NCBI RefSeq assembly: GCF_900232995.1 | Contig: NZ_OCVX01000003.1 | Span: 2,001,509-2,065,508, forward strand | DNA from: Mycobacterium simulans | GTDB taxonomy: Bacteria; Actinomycetota; Actinomycetes; Mycobacteriales; Mycobacteriaceae | Direction of reading: 5' to 3' | Length of the DNA stretch: 64,000 nt | Shown: in pieces, positions 55,628-64,000 of the stretch | How positions within the stretch are numbered: the first letter of the stretch is position 1 | How the letters are laid out: each line of letters opens with the position of its first letter | Program-made: the position numbers and the translations under genes | The notes under the pieces: generated by a model | Seen by the model: the letters and a program-made list of their open reading frames with translations, nothing else | Database searches by the model: none | What the model was told of the DNA's origin: nothing

Positions 55628-56857
55628 CTAGTTGGCCAGCGCCTTTTCCAGGTTGTCGGAGATCGCTTCGAGAAATTCCTCGCTATTCAGCCAGTCCTGT
55701 TCGGGACCGATCAGCAGCGCGAGGTCTTTGGTCATCTTGCCGCTTTCCACGGTGCCGATGACGACCTCTTCCAGCTGCTGGGCGAATTCGGTGACCTCAG
55801 GGGTGCCATCCAGCTTGCCGCGGTGCTGCAGTCCGCGTGTCCAGGCGAAGATCGACGCGATCGGGTTGGTCGAGGTCGGTTTGCCGGCCTGGTACTGCCG
55901 GAAGTGCCGGGTGACAGTGCCGTGTGCGGCTTCGGCCTCGACCGTCTTGCCGTCGGCGGTCATCAGCACCGACGTCATCAACCCCAGCGAGCCGTAGCCC
56001 TGCGCGACGGTGTCCGACTGGACGTCGCCGTCGTAGTTCTTGCACGCCCAGACGTAGCCACCCTCCCACTTCAGGCAGGCGGCGACCATGTCGTCGATCA
56101 GCCGGTGCTCGTAGGTCAGCCCTTCCGCTTCGAACTTGTCCTTGAATTCCTCTTCGTAGATGCGCTGGAACTCGTCTTTGAACATGCCGTCGTAGGACTT
56201 GAGGATGGTGTTCTTGGTCGACAGGTAAACCGGCCATTTTGCGTTTAGCCCGTAGGCGAACGATGCGCGGGCGAAATCCCGGATGGACTCCTTGAAGTTG
56301 TACATCCCCATCACGACACCACCGTCTTCGGGGATGGACACCATCTCGTGCACCATCGGCGCGCTGCCGTCGGAAGGGGTGAAAGTCAGTGTGACGGTGC
56401 CTGGTTGGTCGACCTTGAAGTTCGTCGCCCGGTATTGGTCACCGAATGCATGGCGGCCGATAACGATTGGCTTGGTCCAGCCCGGAACCAGCCGCGGCAC
56501 ATTGGAAATCACGATCGGCTCACGGAAAATGGTGCCGCCCAGGATGTTTCGGATCGTCCCGTTGGGTGAAAGCCACATTTTCTTGAGGTTGAATTCCTGG
56601 ACCCGGGCTTCGTCAGGGGTGATCGTCGCGCACTTGACGCCCACGCCGTGCTTCTTGATCGCATAGGCCGCATCGATTGTCACCTGGTCGTCGGTGCGGT
56701 CACGGTGCTCGATACCCAGGTCGTAGTAGTCCAGGTTGATGTCCAGATGCGGCAGGATGAGCATGTCTTTGATGAGCTGCCAGATGACGCGGGTCATCTC
56801 GTCACCGTCGAGCTCAACCACCGGACCTTTGACTTTGATCTTGGGTTCGTTGGACAT
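55628..56857 (-). CDS. icd1: NADP-dependent isocitrate dehydrogenase
   Basis: 409-residue homodimeric, eukaryote-like NADP-IDH of the TCA cycle (isocitrate to 2-oxoglutarate). Substrate and metal residues lie in [41 protein letters not shown] and RLIDDMVA. The NADP loop is [12 protein letters not shown]. The length matches Rv3339c. ATG 56857 begins [11 protein letters not shown], with a GGAGG-like stretch in the 10-15 bases upstream. Confidence 0.96.
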   Translation of the reverse strand: MSNEPKIKVKGPVVELDGDEMTRVIWQLIKDMLILPHLDINLDYYDLGIEHRDRTDDQVTIDAAYAIKKHGVGVKCATITPDEARVQEFNLKKMWLSPNGTIRNILGGTIFREPIVISNVPRLVPGWTKPIVIGRHAFGDQYRATNFKVDQPGTVTLTFTPSDGSAPMVHEMVSIPEDGGVVMGMYNFKESIRDFARASFAYGLNAKWPVYLSTKNTILKSYDGMFKDEFQRIYEEEFKDKFEAEGLTYEHRLIDDMVAACLKWEGGYVWACKNYDGDVQSDTVAQGYGSLGLMTSVLMTADGKTVEAEAAHGTVTRHFRQYQAGKPTSTNPIASIFAWTRGLQHRGKLDGTPEVTEFAQQLEEVVIGTVESGKMTKDLALLIGPEQDWLNSEEFLEAISDNLEKALAN

Positions 56858-56955
56858 CTGTGTCTGGGTCCTCCAGGTCCGCCCCGTCCATTGTTGCTCG
56901 TGAGGCCAGACTACTAGGAGCCTTCAGCGGGCAAATTGGCATCGACTAGCCGCCA

Positions 56956-56961
56956 TACGAT
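56956..56961 (+). promoter_or_regulatory. -10 box of the riboswitch-metC-metA transcript
   Basis: TACGAT fits TANNNT and would place the transcript start at about 56968-56970, a few bases before the first paired base of the riboswitch. I see no clear -35 box. Confidence 0.45.
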
Positions 56962-56973
56962 AAGCTGCAATGC

Positions 56974-57093
56974 GGTCATGAGCGCCAGCGTCAAGCCCCG
57001 GCTTGCTGGCCGGCAACCCTCCAACCGCGGTGGGGTGCCCCGGGTGATGACCAGGTTGAGTAGCCAGTCCCGGCTACGCGGCAAGCGCGGGTC
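56974..57093 (+). ncRNA. SAM-IV riboswitch
   Basis: The 120 bases match the actinobacterial SAM-IV aptamer: GGTCATGAGCGCCAGCGTCA at the 5' side, the core AAGCCCCGGCTTGCTGGCCG, GCAACCCTCC, the pseudoknot-forming CCGCGGTGGGGTGCCCCGGG, GTGATGACC closing P1, then the 3' hairpin around GTAGCC/GGCTAC and the end GGCAAGCGCGGGTCC. GGTCATGA pairs with TGATGACC. Such riboswitches bind S-adenosylmethionine and lower methionine-gene expression. The position before metC fits. There is no clear terminator before 57233, so control may be at translation. Confidence 0.93.
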
Positions 57094-57232
57094 CGCCATG
57101 ACGGGCCCCTGACAAGACAGGGAAACGTGATGTGCACACTTTCACCCCACTCGATTCGGCCTGCCGTGTCTTTCCTCGAGTGACCGCCGATTGCCCATTT
57201 CCGGTCCCCCGTTTCCAGCAGAAAGCACCAGC

Positions 57233-58597
57233 GTGAGCTCAGAAAACAGCAGTACCGACCCCGATCCGACCGCGCATTGGTCATTCGAGACCAAGCAGAT
57301 TCATGCCGGTCAGTACCCGGACCCGACCACCAACGCCCGGGCGCTGCCGATCTACCAAACCACGTCGTACACCTTCGACAACACCGCGCATGCCGCCGCC
57401 CTGTTCGGGCTTGAGGTTCCGGGCAACATCTACACGCGGATCGGCAACCCGACCAACGACGTGGTCGAGCAGCGCATCGCCGCACTCGAGGGCGGGGTGT
57501 CCGCGTTGTTCCTGTCCTCCGGTCAGGCCGCGGAGACTTTCGCCATCCTGAACCTGGCCGGTGCCGGCGATCACATCGTGTCCAGCCCGCGGCTGTATGG
57601 CGGAACTTATAACCTGTTCCACTATTCGCTGGCGAAGCTCGGCATCGAGGTCAGCTTCGTCGCCGATCCCGACGATGCGGAGTCCTGGCAGGCGGAGGTC
57701 CGGCCGAATACCAAGGCGTTCTTCGGCGAGACGATCTCCAACCCACAGATCGACGTATTGGATACCCCGGCGGTCGCCGAGGTCGCCCACGGCAACGGCG
57801 TACCGCTGATCGTCGACAACACCATCGCCACCCCCTACCTGATCCAGCCGCTGGCACAGGGTGCCGACATCGTGGTGCACTCCGCCACCAAGTACCTGGG
57901 CGGGCACGGCGCCGCAATAGCCGGAGTGATCGTCGACGGCGGCACCTTCGACTGGACACAAGGCCGCTTCCCCGGATTCACCACCCCCGACCCCAGCTAC
58001 CACGGCGTGGTGTATGCCGAGCTGGGGCCGCCGGCGTATGCGCTCAAGGCTCGGGTGCAACTGCTGCGCGACTACGGGTCGGCGGCTTCGCCGTTCAACG
58101 CGTTCCTGGTGGCCCAAGGTCTCGAAACACTGAGTCTGCGGGTGGAGCGGCACGTTGCCAACGCGCAGCGAGTCGCCGAGTTCTTGGCAGCCCGCGACGA
58201 CGTGCTGTCGGTCAACTATGCGGGGTTGCCCAGCTCGCCATGGCATGAGAGGGCAAAGAAGCTGGCGCCCAAGGGAACTGGAGCGGTCCTTGCCTTCGAG
58301 CTAGCCGGTGGCGTAGCGGCCGGGAAGGCGTTCGTGGACGCGTTGCAGCTACACAGCCATGTCGCCAACATCGGTGACGTGCGTTCGCTGGTGATCCACC
58401 CGGCGTCCACCACCCACGCCCAGCTGAGCCCCGCCGAGCAGCTGGCCACCGGCGTCAGCCCGGGTCTGGTGCGACTGGCCGTCGGCCTCGAAGGCATCGA
58501 GGACATCCTGGCCGACCTGGAGCTTGGTTTCGCCGCCGCCGGGGTATATACCGCCTCGGCAAAGAGCAGCGACCCGCAGGCTGTGGCGGCATTCTGA
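57233..58597 (+). CDS. metC: O-acetylhomoserine sulfhydrylase (MetC/MetY type)
   Basis: 454-residue Cys/Met-metabolism PLP enzyme that makes homocysteine from O-acetylhomoserine and sulfide. Lys220 in [13 protein letters not shown] binds [14 protein letters not shown] and RIGNPT are PLP-phosphate and substrate segments; the long C-terminus ([11 protein letters not shown]) is that of the sulfhydrylase branch. GTG 57233 gives the M. tuberculosis-like start [19 protein letters not shown]; a TTG at 57191 is less likely. Downstream of the SAM-IV riboswitch and followed by metA 11 bases later. Confidence 0.93.
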   Translation: MSSENSSTDPDPTAHWSFETKQIHAGQYPDPTTNARALPIYQTTSYTFDNTAHAAALFGLEVPGNIYTRIGNPTNDVVEQRIAALEGGVSALFLSSGQAAETFAILNLAGAGDHIVSSPRLYGGTYNLFHYSLAKLGIEVSFVADPDDAESWQAEVRPNTKAFFGETISNPQIDVLDTPAVAEVAHGNGVPLIVDNTIATPYLIQPLAQGADIVVHSATKYLGGHGAAIAGVIVDGGTFDWTQGRFPGFTTPDPSYHGVVYAELGPPAYALKARVQLLRDYGSAASPFNAFLVAQGLETLSLRVERHVANAQRVAEFLAARDDVLSVNYAGLPSSPWHERAKKLAPKGTGAVLAFELAGGVAAGKAFVDALQLHSHVANIGDVRSLVIHPASTTHAQLSPAEQLATGVSPGLVRLAVGLEGIEDILADLELGFAAAGVYTASAKSSDPQAVAAF

Positions 58598-58608
58598 GGA
58601 GTTCTGAG

Positions 58609-59757
58609 ATGACGATCTCCGAGGTGCCTACCCAGACACTGCCCGCCGAAGGCGAGGTGGGCCTGGTCGACATCGGCTCGCTGACGCTGGAAAGCGGTGC
58701 GGTGCTCGACGATGTCTGTATCGCCGTCCAGCGCTGGGGCGAGTTGTCGCCCAGCGGTGACAACGTGGTGGTGGTTCTGCACGCGCTCACCGGTGATTCG
58801 CACATCACCGGGCCCGCCGGGCCCGGGCATCCCACGCCCGGCTGGTGGGACGGTGTGGCCGGACCGGGTGCGCCGATCGACACCCACCGCTGGTGCGCGG
58901 TGGCCACCAACGTGCTGGGCGGCTGTCGGGGCTCGACTGGGCCCAGCTCGCTAGCTCGCGACGGTAAGCCTTGGGGCTCAAGGTTTCCGCAGATTACGGT
59001 GCGCGACCAGGTGGAGGCCGACATCGCCGCGCTGGCCGCGATGGGAATAACCGAGGTGGCAGCCGTCGTTGGCGGGTCTATGGGCGGTGCCCGTGCGCTG
59101 GAATGGATTGTCGGACATCCGAATAGGGTGCGCGCCGGGCTGCTGCTGGCGGTGGGTGCGCGTGCCACGGGCGATCAGATCGGCACCCAGACCACCCAGA
59201 TCACGGCCATCAAGGCCGACCCGAACTGGCAGGGTGGCGACTATTACGAGACGGGGAGGTCACCGGATACCGGGCTGAAGATCGCCCGGCGCTTCGCGCA
59301 TCTGACCTACCGCGGCGAGGTCGAACTCGACACCCGATTCGCCAACGACAGCCAAGGCACCGAAAACCCGGCGCGCGGCGGCCGCTACGCCGTGCAGAGC
59401 TACCTGGAACACCAGGGCGACAAGTTGTTGGCCCGGTTCGACGCCGGCAGCTATGTGACGTTAACCGAGACACTCAACAGCCATGATGTCGGTCGCGGGC
59501 GCGGCGGTGTCGCGGCGGCGCTTCGCGGATGCCCGGTACCGGTCGTGGTCGGCGGCATCACTTCTGACCGTCTCTACCCGCTGCGCTTGCAGGAGGAGCT
59601 GGCCGAGCTGTTGCCCGGCTGCGACGGCCTGAACGTCGTCGACTCCATCTGCGGGCACGACGGCTTTCTGGTGGAATCCGACGCCGTTGGCGAACTGATC
59701 CGAACGACCTTGAAATTGGCCGAAGGGGAAGGCTCGTGCCTTAGGTGTCCAAGGTGA
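58609..59757 (+). CDS. metA: Homoserine O-acetyltransferase
   Basis: 382-residue MetX-type alpha/beta-hydrolase-fold acyltransferase that makes O-acetylhomoserine, the substrate of the preceding enzyme. Nucleophile Ser157 in [14 protein letters not shown], Asp in [11 protein letters not shown] and the His two residues later (GHDGF) complete the triad. GAGGAG precedes ATG 58609. metC and metA form one methionine operon under the riboswitch. Confidence 0.94.
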   Translation: MTISEVPTQTLPAEGEVGLVDIGSLTLESGAVLDDVCIAVQRWGELSPSGDNVVVVLHALTGDSHITGPAGPGHPTPGWWDGVAGPGAPIDTHRWCAVATNVLGGCRGSTGPSSLARDGKPWGSRFPQITVRDQVEADIAALAAMGITEVAAVVGGSMGGARALEWIVGHPNRVRAGLLLAVGARATGDQIGTQTTQITAIKADPNWQGGDYYETGRSPDTGLKIARRFAHLTYRGEVELDTRFANDSQGTENPARGGRYAVQSYLEHQGDKLLARFDAGSYVTLTETLNSHDVGRGRGGVAAALRGCPVPVVVGGITSDRLYPLRLQEELAELLPGCDGLNVVDSICGHDGFLVESDAVGELIRTTLKLAEGEGSCLRCPR

Positions 59758-60488
59758 CCCGCTCACACCGCGACCGCTCCCTGTCGTTCGGTTCAGCGGC
59801 TGCTGCCTATGAGCGTGGCCGCCCGTCCTATCCGCCCGAGGCCATTGACTGGCTGCTGCCGGCGGGTGTGCGCGACGTGCTGGATCTTGGTGCGGGTACC
59901 GGCAAGCTGACCACCCGGCTGGTCGAGCGTGGCCTGGAAGTGGTCGCCGTCGACCCGATTGCTGAGATGCTGGAAGTGCTGCGCGCTTCGCTGACCGAGA
60001 CCGTCGCACTGTTGGGTACCGCCGAGGAAATTCCGTTGGCGGACAACAGCGTCGACGCGGTGCTCGTCGCCCAGGCATGGCATTGGGTCGATCCCGCGCG
60101 GGCGATCCCCGAGGTGGCCCGGGTGCTGCGCCCGGGCGGACGGCTGGGTCTGGTGTGGAACACGCGCGATGAACGCCTTGGCTGGGTGCGCGAGCTGGGT
60201 GAGATCATCGGCCGCGACGACGATCCGGTCCGCAACAAGGTGACGCTGCCCGAGCCGTTCACCCAGGTCGAACGGCATCAACTCGAGTGGACGAATTACC
60301 TTACGCCGCAAGCACTGATCGATTTGGTTGCCTCCCGCACCTACTGCATCACTTCGCCGACCGAGGTCCGCACCAAAACTCTTGGGCAGGTACGCGAACT
60401 GCTGGCAACCCATCCGGCGCTGGCGAACGCCAATGGCCTTGCGCTGCCCTACATTACGGTGTGCGTGCGAGCCACATTGGCCAAGTAA
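59745..60488 (+). CDS. Class I SAM-dependent methyltransferase
   Basis: 247 residues. [12 protein letters not shown] is the SAM-binding motif I, VVAVDP motif post-I, and the [20 protein letters not shown] segment, then [14 protein letters not shown], place it in the UbiE/Methyltransf_11 group. It overlaps metA by 13 bases, so it belongs to the same operon. Counterpart of Rv3342. The substrate is unknown; its place in a SAM-controlled operon is suggestive. Confidence 0.9.
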   Translation: MSKVTRSHRDRSLSFGSAAAAYERGRPSYPPEAIDWLLPAGVRDVLDLGAGTGKLTTRLVERGLEVVAVDPIAEMLEVLRASLTETVALLGTAEEIPLADNSVDAVLVAQAWHWVDPARAIPEVARVLRPGGRLGLVWNTRDERLGWVRELGEIIGRDDDPVRNKVTLPEPFTQVERHQLEWTNYLTPQALIDLVASRTYCITSPTEVRTKTLGQVRELLATHPALANANGLALPYITVCVRATLAK

Positions 60489-60585
60489 AGCCGAACCGGG
60501 GCTGAGGGTTCACGGGCAGGCCGAGCCCGGCCCTGTGGGTGCACGCTGGCTGGGCCGCCGGCAACGCCGGATTCCCCGGCACCGG

Positions 60586-63500
60586 TTAGGGCCCGGTGCC
60601 CGTGTACAGCAGACCCGAGAGTTGCTGGCCGACGTTCATGAAGCCCGAGACTACGGCCAAGTTGATCAGGCCAAGCGTGCCCGTGTTGAACACACCCGAA
60701 ATGCCGGCACCACGGTTGAGCATGCCGGATAGCTGCGTGCCGAAATTGAAGAAGCCCGAGGCCGATCCGAGCATGGGATCGGAGATCGCGTTGAGCCAGC
60801 CCGACATGCCCGAGCCGACATTCCAGTAGCCCGATCCGCCGCCACCGCCGGCGTTGAAGAAGCCCGACGATGGCACCGTGGTCGAGTTTCCGAAGCCAGG
60901 GGTCCCCCCAAATCCGAGGATCGGGATGTTGACCGGGCCGATGCTGGTGCTGGCGTGCAGGTCCAGCGGGATCCGGTCGATGACGACTGTCGGGATGTCG
61001 AAAGCCGGGGTGGCGCCGGACAACCCGAGCCCCACTGGGATTCGCGGAACGAGCGTGCCGCCCGGAATGGTGAAGCCCGGAATGGTCAGCGACGGCGGCA
61101 GGCCTATGTGGATAGGTCCGGTGGGGATAGTCAGTCCTGGAATGTTGACTGACGAGGGGGCGAGGTTGATGGGATCCACGTCGAATGCCTGAATCGTGCT
61201 CGATGTCGTCGGGCCGGCCTGGATCGGGATTGCGGGCGCAAAGCTGGGTTTGATAAACACGCCCGAGCCCGGGAAGGATGTCATGGGGATATCCGTGAAG
61301 CCGACACCGACCACGATGCCCGGCGTGGTGAAGGCGATGGGGTCGATGGTGATGGTGCCGATGTCGGCGGTTGGGCTGATGCCCAAGCGGATGGTCGGGA
61401 TGGGAATGTCGGGGATAGTGATCGGGCCGATGTCGCCAAGTGCGGTGATGCCCAACGGGATTGAGGGGATGTGGATGGGCGGAAGGACCGTGATGGGACC
61501 CACGCCGCCGGTGACGTCGGCGCCAACCGCCGGGAACAGTGGGATGGTGTATCCCAGGGAGAAGCCGGCCAAGCCCTGGTAGTTGCCCCGCCATAGGATG
61601 CCGTTGTTGTCGTTGCCGGTGATGAAGGCGCCGGTGTTGACACTGCCCGCGTTGGCCACCCCGGTATTGGCGTTACCGGTGTTGAACCAGCCCGTGTTGA
61701 TGCTGCCAGCGTTGAAGTCCCCGGTGTTGGTGTTGCCCGCGTTAAAGCTGCCCGAGTTAAAAGACCCGGCGTTGGCCAACCGGGTGTTGTCCCCGCCGGC
61801 GTTGAACAAGCCGGTACTTGCCGTTCCGGAGTTACCAATACCGGTGTTGTAGCTACCCGAGTTGAAAAGGCCCCAATTCCCGGTGCCGGTGTTGAAGAAC
61901 CCGACATTGCCGGTGCCCGAGTTGAACAACCCGATGTTGCCGCTACCCGAATTCAGGCCACCGATACCAGTCAGATTGTCCCCGACCAGCCCGAATCCAA
62001 CGTTGTTGGTGCCCGTGTTGGCCAACCCGATATTGCCGACACCCAGATTGGCCAACCCGAAGTTGTTGCTGCCCGCATTGCCGAAACCGACATTGCCGAT
62101 GCCGGGCAGGCCCGCACCCAGACCCGCATTGGCGAACCCGAAGTTGGAGTTGCCGATGTTGCCGAGCCCGAGGTTGCCGTCGCCAATGTTGCCCAACCCC
62201 AGGTTCAGCTGGCCGATGTTTGCCGCACCGAGGTTGAGGTCGCCGATGTTGCCGAACCCGAGGTTGCCGGCCCCGATGTTGCCCAACCCGATGTTGAGAA
62301 TGGTCGCCGGGTTGAGCGCCGACCCGCCCGCCAACAACCCCGACAGTTGCTGGCCCACGTTGCCGATACCGGAGACCAACGCCGGGGTCCCCAACGGCAG
62401 CATGCTGGTGTTGTACAGCCCCGATATCCCCGAACCCACATTCAGCACACCGGAGCCCAGTGAGCCGACATTGGCGAAGCCTGAGTCCGCCCCCACCAGC
62501 GCACTGTGCGCCTGGTTCCACCAGCCCGACATGCTCGCACCGAAGTTGCCGAAACCCGATCCACCGCCCGCCCCAGAGTTGAAGAAACCCGACGACGGAG
62601 CCATGGTCGTATTCCCAAAGCCCGGTGTCGGCGGCATGGTGATCAGCGGAATATTGCTGGCGATGACATACACCGAACCGTCGGCGTTCGCCGAGATTTC
62701 GGGCCACACGATGGCCGGAATGGTGACGGCCTGGTTGCCGGCGGTCATATCGAGATTCAACAGTGAAGCCTCGGGGAACGTGAGACCACCCGGGAAGAGG
62801 GTGATCGCATCGATGCCGCCGGGCACGCGGAAGGTGAGCGGAATCTGGTGAATATTCAATGCCGGAGTAGTGAAAGCCTGGCTGCCCGCAACGGTGACGC
62901 CATGAACCGGGCCCGTCATACTGCCTCCCAGCGTGATTGCGCCGGTGGCGTAAGTGCCCGTAGAAATCGACCCGATGGAGTAGAAAGTCGGCCCGAAGGG
63001 TCCAGTGGGAGTCCACAGCAGGATTGGGTCTATCGTCGTGGCTGACGAGGTCATTCGGTCGAGGTTGAGGTCGATTTGGGCAGTCAGGGCGGGGATCGTG
63101 ACGGGCGACACCGAGATGGGCCCCAGGGTGATGCTTCCGATGATGTCGGGGTTGATTTCGGGGATCGCGATTTCAGGGATGGTGAAGGAGCCCATCGCGA
63201 CGTTTCCGGTCAGGTGCAGGTTGGTTGCCGGGACCGGGATGGGTGGAATAACGACTGGGCCAAAGGCGGCGGTGGCGTGCATATCCAAGATGGGAACCTT
63301 GGGGACAGCCAGGTTGTAGGAGAGGCTGAACAGGCCCTCGTAGTTGCCCCGCCAAAGGATGCCGTTGCTGTAGTTGCCCGACATGAAGGCGCCGGTGCCG
63401 ACGTTGCCGGAGTTGGCGAATCCGGTGTTGGCGTTGCCTGAGTTGAACCAGCCGGTGTTGATGCTGCCAGGGTTGAAGCCACCGGTGTTGGTGTCACCGG

Positions 63501-64000
63501 CGTTGAAGCTGCCCGTGTTGTATGAACCCGGGTTGCCGATACCGGTGTTGAAGCCCCCGGCGTTGAACAACCCGGTACTGGCCGTTCCGGAGTTACCAAT
63601 ACCGGTGTTGTAGCTACCCGAGTTGAAAAGGCCCCAGTTCCCGGTCCCGGTGTTGAAGAACCCGACGTTGCCGGTGCCCGAGTTGAACAACCCGATGTTG
63701 CCGCTACCCGAATTCAGGCCACCGATACCAGTCAGATTGTCCCCGACCAGCCCGATCCCAACGTTGTTGGTGCCCGTGTTGGCCAACCCGATATTGCCGA
63801 CACCCAGATTGGCCAACCCGAAGTTGTTGCTGCCCGCATTGCCGAAACCGACATTGCCGATGCCGGGCAGGCCCGCACCCAGACCCGCATTGGCGAACCC
63901 GAAGTTGGAGTTGCCGATGTTGCCGAGCCCGAGGTTGCCGTCGCCAATGTTGCCCAACCCCAGGTTCAGCTGGCCGATGTTTGCCGCACCGAGGTTGAGG
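60586..64000 (-). CDS. Large PPE-MPTR protein, C-terminal part (partial)
   Basis: The frame is open from the window edge down to TAG at about 60586, at least 1138 residues. The N-terminal PPE domain lies outside the window. The sequence alternates MPTR arrays of NxGxGNxG pentapeptides (for example [19 protein letters not shown]) with hydrophobic beta-rich blocks ([20 protein letters not shown]). It sits just past Rv3342, where H37Rv has PPE54, so PPE54 is the likely counterpart. Members of this group are large secreted or surface proteins. A 1761-base repeat offset is visible inside the gene. Confidence 0.9.
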   Translation of the reverse strand, partial: LNLGAANIGQLNLGLGNIGDGNLGLGNIGNSNFGFANAGLGAGLPGIGNVGFGNAGSNNFGLANLGVGNIGLANTGTNNVGIGLVGDNLTGIGGLNSGSGNIGLFNSGTGNVGFFNTGTGNWGLFNSGSYNTGIGNSGTASTGLFNAGGFNTGIGNPGSYNTGSFNAGDTNTGGFNPGSINTGWFNSGNANTGFANSGNVGTGAFMSGNYSNGILWRGNYEGLFSLSYNLAVPKVPILDMHATAAFGPVVIPPIPVPATNLHLTGNVAMGSFTIPEIAIPEINPDIIGSITLGPISVSPVTIPALTAQIDLNLDRMTSSATTIDPILLWTPTGPFGPTFYSIGSISTGTYATGAITLGGSMTGPVHGVTVAGSQAFTTPALNIHQIPLTFRVPGGIDAITLFPGGLTFPEASLLNLDMTAGNQAVTIPAIVWPEISANADGSVYVIASNIPLITMPPTPGFGNTTMAPSSGFFNSGAGGGSGFGNFGASMSGWWNQAHSALVGADSGFANVGSLGSGVLNVGSGISGLYNTSMLPLGTPALVSGIGNVGQQLSGLLAGGSALNPATILNIGLGNIGAGNLGFGNIGDLNLGAANIGQLNLGLGNIGDGNLGLGNIGNSNFGFANAGLGAGLPGIGNVGFGNAGSNNFGLANLGVGNIGLANTGTNNVGFGLVGDNLTGIGGLNSGSGNIGLFNSGTGNVGFFNTGTGNWGLFNSGSYNTGIGNSGTASTGLFNAGGDNTRLANAGSFNSGSFNAGNTNTGDFNAGSINTGWFNTGNANTGVANAGSVNTGAFITGNDNNGILWRGNYQGLAGFSLGYTIPLFPAVGADVTGGVGPITVLPPIHIPSIPLGITALGDIGPITIPDIPIPTIRLGISPTADIGTITIDPIAFTTPGIVVGVGFTDIPMTSFPGSGVFIKPSFAPAIPIQAGPTTSSTIQAFDVDPINLAPSSVNIPGLTIPTGPIHIGLPPSLTIPGFTIPGGTLVPRIPVGLGLSGATPAFDIPTVVIDRIPLDLHASTSIGPVNIPILGFGGTPGFGNSTTVPSSGFFNAGGGGGSGYWNVGSGMSGWLNAISDPMLGSASGFFNFGTQLSGMLNRGAGISGVFNTGTLGLINLAVVSGFMNVGQQLSGLLYTGTGP
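61801..64000. repeat. 1761-base-offset internal duplication in the PPE-MPTR gene
   Basis: Bases 61801-62239 recur at 63562-64000. I count about seven mismatches over 439 bases, and the final about 250 bases are identical. The offset equals 587 codons, so the frame is kept. The similarity continues past the window edge and, more loosely, over the flanking parts back to about 61583 and 63344. Confidence 0.85.

Noticed and set aside
61583..64000. CRISPR-like regular short repeats
   Set aside because: The repeats are the 15-base coding period of MPTR pentapeptides in an open frame, not direct repeats with unique spacers.

Overview
The window is chromosomal DNA from a slow-growing Mycobacterium related to, but not belonging to, the M. 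tuberculosis complex. Evidence: high GC, PPE and MPTR proteins, LpqC, SapM/SatS, a SAM-IV riboswitch, and a backbone collinear from memory with H37Rv genes Rv3296 to Rv3343c (lhr, nei, lpqC, atsB, glpD2, lpdA, amiA1/B1, deoD, pmmB, upp, sapM, satS, add, deoA, cdd, sdhCDAB, sigJ, dacB1, sugI, nagA, trpS, icd1, metC, metA, PPE54). Species-level naming is not possible from sequence alone; M. kansasii or M. marinum relatives are plausible.

Layout. 1-4.6 kb: end of lhr, nei, lpqC, then a PPE gene, a PstS3-type lipoprotein and a DUF732 protein that I do not recall in H37Rv here. 4.6-11.7 kb: atsB, an RluA-type pseudouridine synthase, glpD2, lpdA; phoY1, which I recall between the last two blocks in H37Rv, is missing. 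11.7-22.5 kb: a gamma-glutamylcyclotransferase-like gene, a DUF559 gene framed by 33-bp inverted repeats, amiA1, a frameshifted amiB1, deoD, pmmB, an extended upp, sapM-satS, and a hydrolase pair. 22.5-27.6 kb: a variable stretch with a 13E12 remnant, an MFS exporter plus P450, a palindrome-rich repeat array, a small secreted protein, and a relic of ureide (urate) catabolism. 27.6-34.1 kb: the add-deoA-cdd nucleoside operon divergent from sdhCDAB. 34.1-42.4 kb: an accessory catabolic island (ADH, ALDH, two amidohydrolases, P450, SCO6745 family, a half condensation domain). 42.4-48.1 kb: an AhpD-like gene with sigJ (ECF41), an aminotransferase, and a merR-VIT/vWA operon. 48.1-60.5 kb: dacB1, a small PH-like gene, sugI-nagA, trpS with a YihY gene, a PE fragment, a hydrolase, icd1, then riboswitch-metC-metA and a methyltransferase. 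60.6-64 kb: the C-terminal part of a very large PPE-MPTR protein.

Functional links. cdd, deoA, add, deoD, pmmB and upp together form a pyrimidine/purine salvage set around 15-30 kb, and the decayed OHCU-decarboxylase/allantoinase remnant sits exactly downstream of add. sapM and satS are neighbours, matching the known dependence of SapM export on SatS. metC and metA form a methionine operon under a SAM-IV riboswitch. Many genes have a TANNNT box 6 to 9 bases before the start codon, the arrangement expected for leaderless mycobacterial transcripts.

The most interesting items are the single-gene DUF559 cassette with terminal inverted repeats (12156-13200), the MerR-VIT/vWA operon with its paired GACASTGTC palindromes, the deletion-fusion relic of urate breakdown, and several fresh gene lesions or boundary changes (amiB1, upp, sugI).
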